Positions 1-10,723 of a stretch of DNA of 64,000 bases are shown here, in pieces (position 1 is the first letter of the stretch; the number at the start of each line of letters is the position of its first letter). Under the pieces are notes generated by a model. That model was not told where the DNA came from. It saw only the letters and a program-made list of their open reading frames with translations, and made no database searches. The stretch lies in assembly GCA_032690845.1 (NCBI GenBank), contig CM064426.1, forward strand, positions 60,550,631-60,614,630. Reading direction: 5' to 3'. The DNA comes from Eleusine coracana subsp. coracana. Taxonomy: Eukaryota; Streptophyta; Magnoliopsida; Poales; Poaceae. Both the position numbers and the translations under genes were made by a program.

Positions 1-841
1 GTCCGAATACTATCCTAATCATCACGATCAAGATAATATCTACTTACTTAGCCTAGAACTAAGAAATTGGAATAAGCACATGCATGATTATAGAATCAAG
101 ATAGACAAATCACCAAAACCATCATCAACATATTCAATCATCCTTGAGATACATAGAGTAAGATTCATCCCCGTCGAGATGGCCTACCTTGAAGGATCAA
201 CTCTTAACACCAATGGTTCTTGAAACTCAACTAGAGATCTATTCTAACGGGGCAAGCCCCGGTGGCTCTAACTCACGGATCTGTTGTCCCTCTGTCGCCC
301 CTGCCTCTCCTTCTGCCGAGACCAGGGTTTACAAGTATTTATAGAGGTTCTACTCATAGATGACTCGGTTTCTAGCAGATAAGGCAGTTGCGCCAATTGG
401 CGCAAGCCATGTCTTCTCTGGTTTCTCCTTTGAGTCGGTTCTTCTGCCTTCCACAGCTGCCATGTGAGCCTTTTTATTCGAGATAAAGTCTTGTACTGCA
501 TGTCGAGATCGTGAAGTTCCATAAATCTTCTAGGCAAATATCTTCAAGTGTCTTGCGTAGATAAACTTCCATAAACACGTGGAATGGGCCTCGGTCACTT
601 CTGTGGGCCAAAACACCCTTGCGCCGACCGGCTCATGAACTACGCCAATCGGCGCACTGGGCTTCTTTAGTGCTTTTCGTTGGTTCTGGATTCCTGTCCT
701 CTCCAGCATCACTTTAATCGCTAATTTTACCTGTTTCTGCAATAAAGCTCTAAAACAACGCATAGACAAATATATAGGCAATATCATAGGTAAATTGGGG
801 TAATATTCACATATAAAAGGGGCACTTGACGAGTGCCAATA
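1..841 (-). repeat. AthA 3' LTR, truncated by window edge
   Basis: Position 1 aligns with 7196 in the right LTR and the match runs to 841, where the element end reads TGCCAATA against TGCCAACA at 8031-8038. Small indels separate the copies, including about 50 bases near 499-553 present only here. About 587 bases of this LTR lie outside the window. It contains variants of the GCGCCGATCGGCGC palindrome at about 391-405, 620-635 and 642-656. Confidence 0.9.
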
Positions 842-862
842 GTTCCCCCACACTTAAACCTT
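842..862 (-). other. AthA polypurine tract
   Basis: On the minus strand a purine-rich run (AAGTGTGGGGGAACT) directly abuts the LTR start TATTGGCACTC. This is the position expected for the primer of plus-strand DNA synthesis. The same tract occurs at the same place in AthB (43844). Confidence 0.8.
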
Positions 863-1489
863 TGCTCGTCCCGAGTAAAGTAAAAGAAAGAAAAATCAAA
901 GAACATACTCTTTCTATCATAAAAGATATCTCAAATTAGCAAATGTTGAGCATTGTTTTATTGTGGTGTATTTCATATTGGTTTTCAGCAAAATAGTTCA
1001 AATATAGGCATAAAGCTTAAAGTTTCTCCCCAAAGCAATAATTCATGTCCAACTCAGAAATTATAACTTTTCCACTCATGTAAATCACTCAAAAGATTGT
1101 TGTGAACATAAAGAATCTATCTTCCAAATAATCCAAGGCAACAACTCATCTTTCAAATCACTCAACCTATATTCTATATCATAATGATCAAATAATATTT
1201 GTGTAAGGCTTATATGAGTAGCTAGGTGAGGTAGTTCAAGAATTGCAAACATAAATCAACAATATATTGTAAATCTAGGAGATTATTCTTCATTGGAATT
1301 ATAGAACTTTATCAAGATGGCCATTAAGAAAGAAAAATTTAAGAAAGGACTCACACTTTGGATATGTGGACATGCGCATAGCAAAAATTTGATCTTGGAA
1401 GAAAAAGAACTCCCATTATCAGATTGCACATGGTTGGAATGATTCATGGGTATATTAGAATGAATTTAAAGAATGAGCATGTCATATAC

Positions 1490-1512
1490 CATCCCCCCCA
1501 CACTTAAAATTT
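1490..1512 (-). other. Second, internal polypurine-like tract of AthA
   Basis: The plus strand reads CCCCCCCCACACTTAAAATT followed by TTGCTAGTCCC. This repeats the pattern of the true tract at 842-875 (CCCCCACACTTAAAC then TTTGCTCGTCCC). It lies about 650 bases inside the 3' LTR. A comparable second copy exists in AthB near 45112. Confidence 0.6.
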
Positions 1513-2269
1513 TGCTAGTCCCTTAGCAAACAACAGTGCTTTCCCCTTTTTTCTTTTTCTTCTTCTGTTTCCTTTTTATCACTTTTTGTTTCTCTGCCCC
1601 CTTTTTTTTATTTTGCTCTCTGCTGCGCCGATCGGCTCTCAACCCGAAATCACCAACCTTTGTTGGTATTTGATTTGCCTGTCTTCAACATTTATTTAAG
1701 AATTAAATATAGCCAAAAATATAGGATGTGGTCAAGGAATGATACTCAACAAGATATTTTGGGTTTATGGTAGGATACTCAGTGGAATTGAATTTTTGCA
1801 TGAGTAATTCAAGGCTAGAAAAAGATACACAAAGATTTGCCATCTTAGTAAAGTTCATACCAAAAAGAATTAAATCCTAACCGAACTCAACCATCAATTT
1901 AATGTTCATCTACTTATCAAAGGTTCATGAAAATTGCTCAAAATATGACATTGATAAGTAAGAATCTTGAAAAGAATAAATTTCAAAGTTCACAACATGA
2001 AAATTTAGTTATGAAAAGATTGGTACTAAGTTATCATCACAAATTGGACAATACAAATGAAGCACATGTGTACTCAAAATTGCTCCACATAAAACATATT
2101 TGCCGAATGATCATTAAGTGTAAGTTCGAAGTTTTTATTCAATGCTCAACATTATTTGATCTTCATCAGTACTTTTCAGGAAAGAATAGATAATTCAATT
2201 CTCTAAAAGAGCATAACCGCCACCATTATATTAAGATCGAGACTCAAATACATGGTGATGATTTTTGCA

Positions 2270-2370
2270 CACACTTGCATAGAAATAAAATTACTACTAA
2301 CTACTACTAGCACACTTGCATAAAAATAAACTTACTACTAGCTACTACTAGCACACTTGCATGAAAGTAA
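2270..2370. repeat. 40-bp tandem repeat, about 2.5 copies
   Basis: CACACTTGCAT starts at about 2270, 2311 and 2351, each followed by AAATAAA and a TTACTACTA/CTACTACTAG stretch. It is a simple local duplication within the AthA 3' non-coding region. Confidence 0.75.
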
Positions 2371-2491
2371 ACACACCCGATACATGGTTTTCCAACCCGC
2401 TCACACACACATAAGCAAATAAAGAAAAGATTGCAAAAACAAGAAAAAACGCAAATCAGGAAACCGATACATGTGCGAACTCCTAGGCACT

Positions 2492-4078
2492 CTAGTTAAA
2501 CGGAGGTGGAGGCGGTGGCTGATCAAAGCCATAGCACCGTGCCTGGAGTCGCTCAAACTCCTCCACCATTGCCTCGTGGTTGTTCCTCATTTGGGACATG
2601 GCGTCCTCCACGCGCTCGATGTAGTGTACGTTGTTGTCGATGTACCCCTGCATGGGCACGAAGAAGTCTACACCGGGCACAGGAGGCACCACAGGTACAC
2701 GTCCTTGGTACCTGTAGTCAATACCTGTACTGAAGTAGGTCACACAAACTAGCGTGTCGCCTGCGCCGACCAGTGCAGAGGGCTGTGAACCACCTGCTGC
2801 GTCGCCCCACCCTGGCTGGTACTGCTGAGGGTCCTGGCGTGAATTCCAGGAGTCCCACTCGCTGCCGACTGCTATAAATGTTGCCGGTTGTCGAACCCGC
2901 ACATGACGGTCCTTGAGAGCTCGATCCCCCTCCAGGAGACCTTCCTCAAGCCAATTTCCTCCCTCCAGCTTGTGATGGAGGAAAACTCCTAGCTCCGCAC
3001 ACGGGAGCCTGATGTTGGTGCCACCGACATGGAAGCCGGCGCGAATACTTCCCGTGACAATATTGCCATGAGTCATATTCTCGCCGATCTCTGTCGCGCA
3101 CTCCCACTTGTCATTGCGCCCTCCCGGTCCGTCACCTCCGTAGACGAGGGCCGCTAGGCGTTGAAGATAGGCCCCGAAGGCCAACTTCTTGCTCGCCTTG
3201 CCCCTCTTGTCGATCCAACCCCGCACCATCACCGACATAGGGTTGCAATGAGACGTACTCACGATGGCGTTGAAGAGCCACCGCAAGTCCGCATTGGTGA
3301 CATTGCTGGAGTCGACCTTGTCGCTTGTGCATGTCGCCAACCACCGATGGAAGACTTGAATGGTCGGGTTGCGGATGTTGCCACGCTTTATCTCTTCCAC
3401 GAGCGAGAGCCGTCTCCAAAAGGAGTCCAACTCCCCACGTCCCAAGATGCCGGTGACGTCGGCGTTGGTGTCGAAGCCGAAGGCTTGAGCCGCCGCCTCC
3501 ATGGTCACAGTGAAGCTGATGTCACAGACACGGAAGTTGACGGCCTCGTTGCCGTCTTTTATGGTGCCAAGCCTCATCATAGAGGCAACCTCAGTGATGT
3601 TGTCGAGGTTGTAGACCATGGGAAGGAGGTGGAAGTCCGCCCAGCCGAGATTGTTGAGCATCCTCCTTATGTCCTCCCACATGCCGATCATGGTGAGGAA
3701 GGTCTCGTCCAAGTCGAAGTTGGGGACGAACCTTCCCCTCACCACGTGGTAGTGCTACTGTTCCTCCGCACTCCGGAGGGTGAAGTCCTCCTCCACCATG
3801 TGCGGCACGAATGCCGGCGGTGGTGGTGATCTGGGAACCCCACGGCTTGCCGCCGTTTGGCTCCTCGTAGCATGTCCCATTGGAAGGGGCACGCCAGAGA
3901 TGGAGTAGCGGGTGTGGATCTCGTAGGTCGCCACCGCCGAGCCGGACCGATATGTCGTCACGAGTGCCAGAGCCCCTCTCACCGAGGAGTGACCCCTCGA
4001 CTCGCCGCTACCATCGGAACTGCTTCCCTGGCGCAGCCTCTTGCCCAACTTGCCGATAGAGGAGCGGAGATGATCCAT
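2492..4078 (-). pseudogene. AthA ORF2, putative plant transposon-domain protein, one in-frame stop
   Basis: A single reading frame runs from an ATG at 4078 to a stop at 2492 (about 528 codons) with one internal TAG at 3755-3757. The N-terminal part is Ser/Arg-rich. From about residue 110 the sequence (FVPNFDLDETFLTMIGMWE, then GWADFHLLPMVYNLDN) resembles the putative plant transposon protein domain found in uncharacterised grass proteins encoded by retroelements, and the C-terminus ends in a proline run. The family call is from memory and uncertain. The frame overlaps the 3' end of gag by about 100 bases in another phase, so it would need frameshifting, reinitiation or its own mRNA. It occupies the place of pol. 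Function unknown. Confidence 0.55.
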
Positions 4079-5700
4079 TTGTGAGGAATGCAGAACATGT
4101 GCGAGATCGTGGGTAGTGGGTAAGGTGGAGAGAATACCAGGATGGGCCCACGCTGATCGGCGCGCCCCTTGTCGGTGCCGTCAGGGAGCCGATCGGTGCC
4201 GTCAGGACCGTTGCACCGATCGGTGCCAGGTGTGCGCTGATCGGTGCAGGACTTCCTTGCTCCCGTAGGGTGCTCTGGATCTTTTGTTTGTTTTCCTGAC
4301 CTTGCAGCTATTTCCTTCAATTGCTCTATAGACTTCGTATTGCCAGGAATAGCCCCCTTGTTGCCTTGAATGGCTTGCGATAACCGTCCCATCTGTTGCT
4401 CCATAATCTTGGTATGCTTCAAAATCTGCTCATTGGAGCTCCCAATTTCTATCATCTTGTTATTAATTCCCTCAAGGACATGATCAATCTCCTTGAATTT
4501 AGCTTGATTGTCCTTGTTGATCTTCTCTTGAGCTTGGAAGAACTCATGACATTGGAGACGAAGTGGGATAGAATTTTGCATGGATGAACTAGGAGAGAAA
4601 GAACTCCTTTGCTGTTGATATTGGGGCTTCCATCCACTATTCTTCATATATTCTAGCATCTTCATCTCTTCAGGGCAATCTTTCTATGCATGACTGAATT
4701 CTCCACACTGACCACAAGTGGAGCATGATTCTGCTAGCTTGAGTGGCTCTTTCTTAGGGATATGAAGATTATTGTCCAACCTCCTTTGAATAGCGTCGAG
4801 GCGATCTATAATCAAGTCTTCATGAGTCCTCTCAATCACACTCTTCGCCACTCCTTTTGAAGGTTACAAATTTCTTGAACTTTTCTCACCATCCCATGAT
4901 TGATTTTCAACTAGAAACTTGATCAAATTCTTAGCTTCGGTGGGAGTTTTTGACATGAATGAACCTGCAGCTGAAGCATCCAAGTGTTGACGAGATAATT
5001 GATTCAATCCTGTGTAGAACCTCTTAACAACTTCTCCAACTGTCAGACCATGATGAGGGCATGCATCCTGGTATTCGTTGTATCTCTCCCATGCTTCTCC
5101 AATGCTCTCATCAACATTCTGTGTAAATCCAAGAATCTTATTCTTCAAAGCTTGAGTCTTACTAGGAGGGAAGTATTTGGCCAAGAATTCAGTTGCTAAT
5201 GTGTTCCACACTGTTTTGACTGGGTTTTCCAATCTATTGTACCATTGCTTGGGGTGTCCAACTAGAGAGCTGGGGAACAGCTGCACACATGCTTGGTTTC
5301 CGTCCAATCCCGCTATCTTGAATGTACTGCAAACCTCATTGAAGTGTTGCAAGTGATGATTGGGATCTTCCAAACCTGTGAACGGTTGTTGCGCCACTAT
5401 TCCAACATGTCTCTCCAATTGATACAGAAGTTGATCTTGAGCTTCTTGGAAATCTATCTTGACAACATTAGTCAATTAAGGCTTGAGACGATTAACCATA
5501 GGTAACTCTACCATCTCCTCTTCTTCTTGATCTTGAACTGGATCTGCTATTGTGAATAATGCTCAAGGGGTGGCGCGGACTGCTTATCTAGCTAAATCTC
5601 CAAGTGACTTGCTTCTTTTCTCTGCTGTTCTCTTCTTGTGAAAGAGTCTTTCTAGATCATCAGTGTAGTTAGAGGGTTTGTTTGACTTAGGACCATCCAT
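3979..5700 (-). pseudogene. AthA gag (capsid and nucleocapsid), five in-frame stops
   Basis: One frame can be followed from an ATG at 5700 to a stop at 3979 (about 574 codons). It is interrupted by stops near 5586, 5565, 5478, 4864 and 4684. The best preserved part (4864-5475) matches the retrotransposon gag domain: LFPSSLVGHPKQWYNRLE, then FLAKYFPPSKTQALKNKI. A CCHC zinc knuckle (CGQCGEFSHA-stop-KDC) lies at about 4680-4725 with one residue changed to a stop. The C-terminal third carries several translated copies of the palindromic CGATCG unit (TDQRTPGTDRCNG). The protein would form the particle that packages element RNA. The stops mean this copy cannot make full-length Gag. Confidence 0.8.
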
Positions 5701-5729
5701 ACCTATTAGTTTCACTTAACAGAATATAT

Positions 5730-6500
5730 GTGATGAGGACATTACCATGTTGGAGACGCGCATATCATGGCCTTCCCCAAGTTACAAGTCGTCACCAACT
5801 TGGTCGCCGCGTTCATCTCGGATTCAGCCGACACCCCTTCATGGTTTTGATGATATCTCCCACATCCGATGTCTAAACGAGGCGTTCTTTGATGCTTGGA
5901 AAGGGAACGATGACGCCGTCATTTTGGTTCTGGTCCTAGCTCCAGAAGGGTCATGAGTCATAATATGTGACCATGACAAGGTGCTGTGCCACCTATTTTG
6001 GGCCAACTTGGCCATGTATCGTGTCGGGCCTTAAGCCCATGTTGTGGGTGCCCCCCCCCTGGTCGCCCCCAACCCTAGGACGTCTTTGTTTCCTACATAA
6101 ACTCAGTAGCCGCCGTCTTTTAGTTTCAGGTTTTGTTTAGTTCAGTTTTCCAGAGAGAAACTTGATCGAATTATTGTAAATTATTGTAACTGTGGCGACA
6201 AGTCCTTTTATAGTAATCCAGGGCCCCTGTTCTTGTTCTACACCACTGTGGCGATTAGTCCTTTTGTTTTCAGAGCTTGAACCTTTTCTTGTGATTCGCT
6301 TCATCCATATTTGCAATTTCAGATTGCGTGTTTATCCTCTCTTGCTTGTGTTCTCGATTTCGCTTGCAGGAATAATCAAGTTGTGCTTGGTGTAACGGTT
6401 GCGGGGTTGGATCATGTCTGACTCAAGCCGGGTCGTCGACGCCTAGTTCCCCAAATTCGAGTTTATCCCTTACCTCTCGGAAGATTGGGCCATATCTACA
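5730..6500 (+). other. Possible fragment of a foreign LTR inside the AthA leader
   Basis: Between the gag start and the primer site lies about 750 bases unlike the rest of AthA. Read on the plus strand it has a TGTTGGAGACGCGC start near 5749, a CTACATAAACTC stretch near 6093 and TTATCCCTTACCTCTCGG near 6464. These resemble parts of LTRs of other grass elements as I remember them. No clear target duplication is seen and the end of the insert is uncertain, so it may be a truncated solo LTR or native leader. Confidence 0.4.
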
Positions 6501-6578
6501 TCAATATGTACTAAAGAGACAAGTAAAGCACAATAACTGAACACTAATACATCAAACAATGTTTAAAAACCTGCTATG

Positions 6579-6596
6579 GTCCCTAGAAACGGCGCT
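6579..6596 (-). other. AthA primer binding site (degenerate, Asp-tRNA type)
   Basis: The minus strand just inside the 5' LTR reads TAGCGCCGTTTCTAGGGA. This is close to the TGGCGCCGTTGCCGGGGA form typical of Athila elements, which pair with tRNA-Asp. It starts about 12 bases from the LTR end at 6609, the same offset as in AthB. Confidence 0.65.
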
Positions 6597-6608
6597 AGAA
6601 AAAGGGCT

Positions 6609-8038
6609 TGTTGGTCGTGATTACGCACCCACTTATATACCGCAAGAGGACGGTGTACGATTGTAGCACTTTTTCCCTTGAATTGAGTATTCCAAGGTTT
6701 ATCGAATCCATAGGGATCTTAGGGGTAATTAAACAAAGTTAACAGTAAAAGATCTAATCAAAGCTACTGTTGAATTCAGGTTGCGTGAGGGGAGACTGGC
6801 CAGCGCAATGGTGCGCCAGGCAGTAAATCTGTCGTTGCGCCGATCGGCATAGGGGTTGAGCCAATTGGCACACTAGTAAATCTAAGCCAAAGTGCGCCAG
6901 ATACCTTGTAAGCCTAAACTGTTAAGTGAGTAGCCAAGTATCTACTAGTGAGAACGTAACTAGAAAGTCTAATCAAATAGCATCATAATGGGTAATTACA
7001 TGGATCAGTGAAAACCTATAATGAGTAAGACTACCCTGCTTTCCGAGCGGCTCCCGATTTATCACTGCCGAGAGGAAACCCTTAATCGCACGAGTATCTT
7101 ACCCTACTCAACTATCCAATAGTGCTGCACAGGTTTAGTGCTATCACCACTAAACCACACTACTAGCATCATCAAGCAACCATAACCAATACAATGTCCA
7201 AATACTATCCTAATCACCACAATCAAGATAATATCTACTTACTTAGCCTAGAACTAAGAAATTGGAATATGCATATGCTTGATTATAGAATCAAGATAGA
7301 CAAATCACCAAAATCATCATCAACATATTCAATCATCCTTGAGATACATAGAGTAAGATTCATCCCTGTCGAGATGGCCTACCTTGACGGATCAACTCTT
7401 AACACCAATGGTTCTTGAAACTCAACTAGAGATCTATTCTAACGGGGCAAGCCTCGGTGGCTCTAACTCACGGATCTATTGTCCCTCTGTCGCCTCTGCC
7501 TCTTTTTCTGCCGCGACCAGGGTTTACAAGTATTTATAGAGGTTCTACTCGTAGATGACGCGGTTTCTAGCAAATAAGGCGGTTGCGCCGATCGACGCAG
7601 GATTGCACCGATCGGTGCAAGCCGTGTCTTCTCTGGTTTCTTCTCTGAGTCGGTTCCTCTGTCTTCCACAACTGCCATGTCAGCCTTTTCCTTCGAGATA
7701 AAGTCTTGTACTGCACGTCTTGCGCAGATAAACTTCCATAAACATGTGGAATGGGCCTCGGTCACTTCTGTGGGCCAAAACACCCTTGCGCCGACTGGCT
7801 CATGGACTGCGCCAATCAGCGCACTGGTTTTCTTCAGTGCTTTTTGTCGGTTCTGGATTCCTGTCCTCTTCAGCGTCACTTTAATCATTAAGTTTACCTG
7901 TTTCTGCAATAGAGCTCCAAAACAACATATATACAAATATATAGGCAATATCATAGGTAAATGGCCTAAATTAGTGTCAATAATACTCTAATTGGGGTAA
8001 TATTCACATATAAAAGGGGCACTTGGGGAGTGCCAACA
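6609..8038 (-). repeat. AthA 5' LTR
   Basis: The repeat begins TGTTGGTCG and ends TGCCAACA on the plus strand, so both strands start TGTTGG. Length is 1430 bp. The right boundary is fixed by the break in the CACTA exon at 8039, and the left by the AthB parallel and the primer site. Palindromic CGATCG-type motifs occur near 6836, 6865, 7586, 7606, 7788 and 7815. Confidence 0.85.
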
Positions 8039-8709
8039 TTGAGCTTGGACTTGTAATCTTGAAAGATGTGATTGAGAGTGGACATTGTGGCCTTCTTGGC
8101 TCTCTCGAGATCTGCTGGCTGGAACCGGATGGTTGCCATGACGTCAACCCACATATCATCTTTTCTGCCATCCGGGAATTGGCGCCAATCTTGCCACGTG
8201 ATTTTGCAATGGTCCCTCACCACTTTGCCGCAACGGTTCCGCCATTTGGCGTTGACACCAGCGGGTTCAATCGGTTCTCCATCTTTGGGGTCTAGTGGAG
8301 TAACCTCGTAGATGCCCTCTGCCTTGTTCGTGGAGCGCTAACCACGCTTGTGTTTGTGTGTGGCAACTTGAGCAGACACCTCTTCCACTTGCTGCTCGAG
8401 GGCCTCATCTGTCACAACCTCAGTTGTAAATAGCCGACGGGCACTTCGTCGGGGGCCCTAGGATATAAGTAGTAGATTTTAGTTTATAAATTAATTGAAC
8501 AAATGAGAGAACTATCTTTGATAAGATACCTTATCTTGAGGCACAAAATTAGGATCCGGTCTCCCCAGTCGACGTTCCTTTGGTAGTGGAGGATCTGGAT
8601 CTTCTGGTTTTTCCCAGTGTTTGCTTGATCCTTCATCGTCTGAAGATGACCTCGCTTGTGAGTGCGCCTTGAGGGCATCTTCCTCTTGAGAGGGCATATT
8701 GTCCGCCAT
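8039..8709 (-). pseudogene. CacA second gene, plant transposase (PF03004-like) domain, two exons, cut by AthA
   Basis: Exon 1 starts at ATG 8709 and ends at 8530. A 72-bp intron with donor GTATCT and acceptor CCTAG spans 8458-8529. Exon 2 continues in the same phase from 8457 until AthA interrupts it at 8038. Exon 1 encodes a charged leader (MADNMPSQEEDALKAHSQ). Exon 2 encodes WRNRCGKVVRDHCKITWQDW and DGRKDDMWVDVM, matching the conserved core of the second protein of grass CACTA elements (Transposase_24). One in-frame TAG lies at 8338-8340. By analogy with TnpA such proteins are thought to bind the subterminal repeats and help TNP2. The C-terminal half is missing here. Confidence 0.7.
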
Positions 8710-8763
8710 GACGAGAAGACTTTGACAACTAATGTTAGATATGACGACTAGTTTAGAAAACAA

Positions 8764-9802
8764 GGAGTATCATTGAGCATAGAGACAAAGAAAACAAAAG
8801 AAAATAATAGAAAAATCAAAATTTGCTCTTAGTGCGGGTTGCCGAATCAACGGTCTTCCAATGCTCTAAGATCCTTGACCTGTATAGCAGCATGTATCTA
8901 ATATCCTAGGATATGGTCCATGTCGCCACACTAGCCTCACTTAGTCCGCTTTCATCATTGAGCATCGATCGCCTACGTAGAATAGATAAGTAGTATAAAG
9001 AGACTAGGAGAAGAATAGAAGTAAATAATAAGTACAGAGAGACTATAGGGTAGTAAGTAATATGGCATATATATGGTCACAAGTAAATAATAAGTACAGA
9101 GAGACTATGGCACCCAATACACACAAGCACTCTCTCCAGACTTTTTATATGTAATTTACTGAATAAAAAGCCTAGAGAGAATGCTTGTGTGCATCAGGTG
9201 CACACAAGCATTCTCTCTACACTTCCCTTGTTAGATAGTATAGCCAGAAATTATAGTAAGTATAGCACACAAGCATGAAACACATGTATGGCAGCAAGCA
9301 GTGACCACACAAGCATCAAGGCAGCAAAATAATTAGATGGCATAAAAATAATTAGATGGCAGAAAAATAATTATATGGCAGCAACCATATCCAACAGCAA
9401 GCAACTATGTACTACAAGCATATAGGACAGTTAGTCTCACTATTTGCATTATATTAGTATGTAAATATATACAGGCAGCAAGCATATGGCAGCAAATAAT
9501 TAGATGACAGAAATGGCATATAGGAAATCTATAGTACGGCAACAAGTATATGAATATCAACATGAAATGTAAGCAAGCAAAAGATCGACAACACGGATAT
9601 CAACATGAAAAATGGTAGATGTAAGGTGATCTGACCTTGAATTTTATTTTTCCCTTCTCAATTTCTTAAGGTCAATTTAGGATGAAGTTTAGTGAGTATC
9701 AACATGGATATCAACTCTAATTCCATACTTCAGGATGAAGTTTAGTGAGTATCAACAAAGCTATCACCAGATGAAACTGAGAAACTGCTCCAGCTGAGAG
9801 GG
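8764..9802. other. CacA intron or spacer, no gene
   Basis: AT-rich sequence upstream of the second gene's coding exon with no credible frame. It contains a direct repeat (AGTAAATAATAAGTACAGAG at about 9020 and 9082), repeats of AATAATTAGATGGCA near 9330-9380, a duplicated AGGATGAAGTTTAGTGAGTA (about 9677 and 9731) and a perfect hairpin at 9174-9218. Confidence 0.6.
9174..9218. repeat. Perfect 19-bp inverted repeat with 7-base loop
   Basis: AGAGAGAATGCTTGTGTGC at 9174-9192 is followed by ATCAGGT and then its exact reverse complement at 9200-9218. A partial third copy of the arm (CACACAAGCACTCTCTCC) lies just upstream at about 9120-9137. Confidence 0.9.
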
Positions 9803-10723
9803 TGATGTGGACAAGGGTTCCCGATCTTTCGAAAGGTTCTGGATACGTTGATTTGGTCGGAGGCGATACACAAATCGATCCGGCTTCAGAACAGCATGTT
9901 CTAAACCCCGCAATCGCAGCACGACGTCTCCTCTGGCTATCAACCGTCCTAAAACGATTGACCTGCCGAGAAGGCTAATCCCTGCCTGCGAATCAAGAAC
10001 ACAAGCAAGAACAAAGAAGAAAGCAACACAATTGCAGATGTATTATGAATCTCACGAAGTTGGGGTCTCACAAACCGTGATGACGGTGAAACTGCTACGA
10101 ACAGAATAATCTAAGCAAAATCCAAACCCTAATGGTGCGGCGGCGGCTGCATATGAAGACCCTAGGATCGTGCAAGACCCTCTGGACGCACCACTACTTG
10201 GGCTCAACTAGATACAAAGCCCAAAGGCCAAAAACAGACGACGCAGCACCGAAACAGATTCTGGACTCTCTCTTGTTTCGACGATTCCTGATGACTCCGG
10301 ATGGATTTTGATATGAGACCGGCGGCATTGGAAAGGTCTTCTTCTTATCTTTCCGTTCATATGTAGAACGTCCAAATCCGAGTCCGTATGCGTCTTGGCC
10401 ATCCGTTTTAGTGCAGACTTGTCCTGAGCCCCAAAACAGACTCGAAGTCGGTTTTGGTTGGGCCTCCACCTTGGCTTCCACGTCCTTGCTGGTCCTCCAC
10501 GTCTCCAAGTCCTTCTCCCATCATCTCCTGGTCCTCTCCATGGTTCCTAATTATAATATAATCATTAGGTAGCAAACCATTCTTAAAAGTGACATATAAT
10601 AAAGAACGTAGGAACGAGCTCACCTCTAAATTTAGTCGTCGTGCACGAGCTCTAGTCATTGGACCTTGCAAGTCCAAAATTGGAGGAGTGTTGCATGTAT
10701 CCTTTGGAGTGATGTCTTCATCA
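9803..10723 (-). repeat. CrmA 3' LTR
   Basis: This 921-bp copy matches 16634-17555. I count roughly 25 differences over the first 480 or so bases, almost all transitions. The last 105 or so codons of pol (stop at 10408) are encoded here, inside the LTR. Confidence 0.92.

Larger units (their letters stand above)
842..2491. other. AthA 3' non-coding region
   Basis: About 1.65 kb of AT-rich sequence between the second ORF and the 3' LTR. No frame here has a recognisable domain, and a short plus-strand frame at 1927-2193 looks like chance. It holds a second polypurine-like tract near 1492, a 40-bp tandem repeat at 2270-2370 and one palindromic CGATCG motif near 1626. In Athila elements this is where an env-like ORF can lie, but none is seen. 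Confidence 0.6.
1..8038 (-). mobile_element. AthA: gag-only Athila-like LTR retrotransposon, left end outside window
   Basis: Long direct repeats (1-841 and 7196-8038) are the LTRs of a minus-strand element. Its 5' LTR is the right copy (6609-8038), and the window begins inside the 3' LTR. Between them lie a primer site at the right, a gag frame, a second ORF and a polypurine tract at the left. No protease, RT, RNase H or integrase motif is visible in either strand of the interior, so this is a non-autonomous element. The LTR end near 6609-6720, the primer-site region and the polypurine tract closely resemble those of AthB at 42763-53184, which suggests mobilisation by that family. It is inserted in an exon of the CACTA gene at 8039. 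The target duplication cannot be checked because the left flank is missing. Confidence 0.85.

Noticed and set aside
268..853. Minus-strand frames at the left edge (and 7463-7954) as genes
   Set aside because: They lie wholly inside the two AthA LTRs, and the same frames appear in both copies. They are chance frames in repeat DNA.
3161..3829. Plus-strand 222-codon frame
   Set aside because: Shadow of AthA ORF2 on the other strand, with similar codon periodicity and no domain.
10194..10508. Minus-strand 104-codon frame (and its twin 17026-17340) as a separate gene
   Set aside because: Present in both CrmA LTRs, overlapping the pol C-terminus in another phase. No domain.
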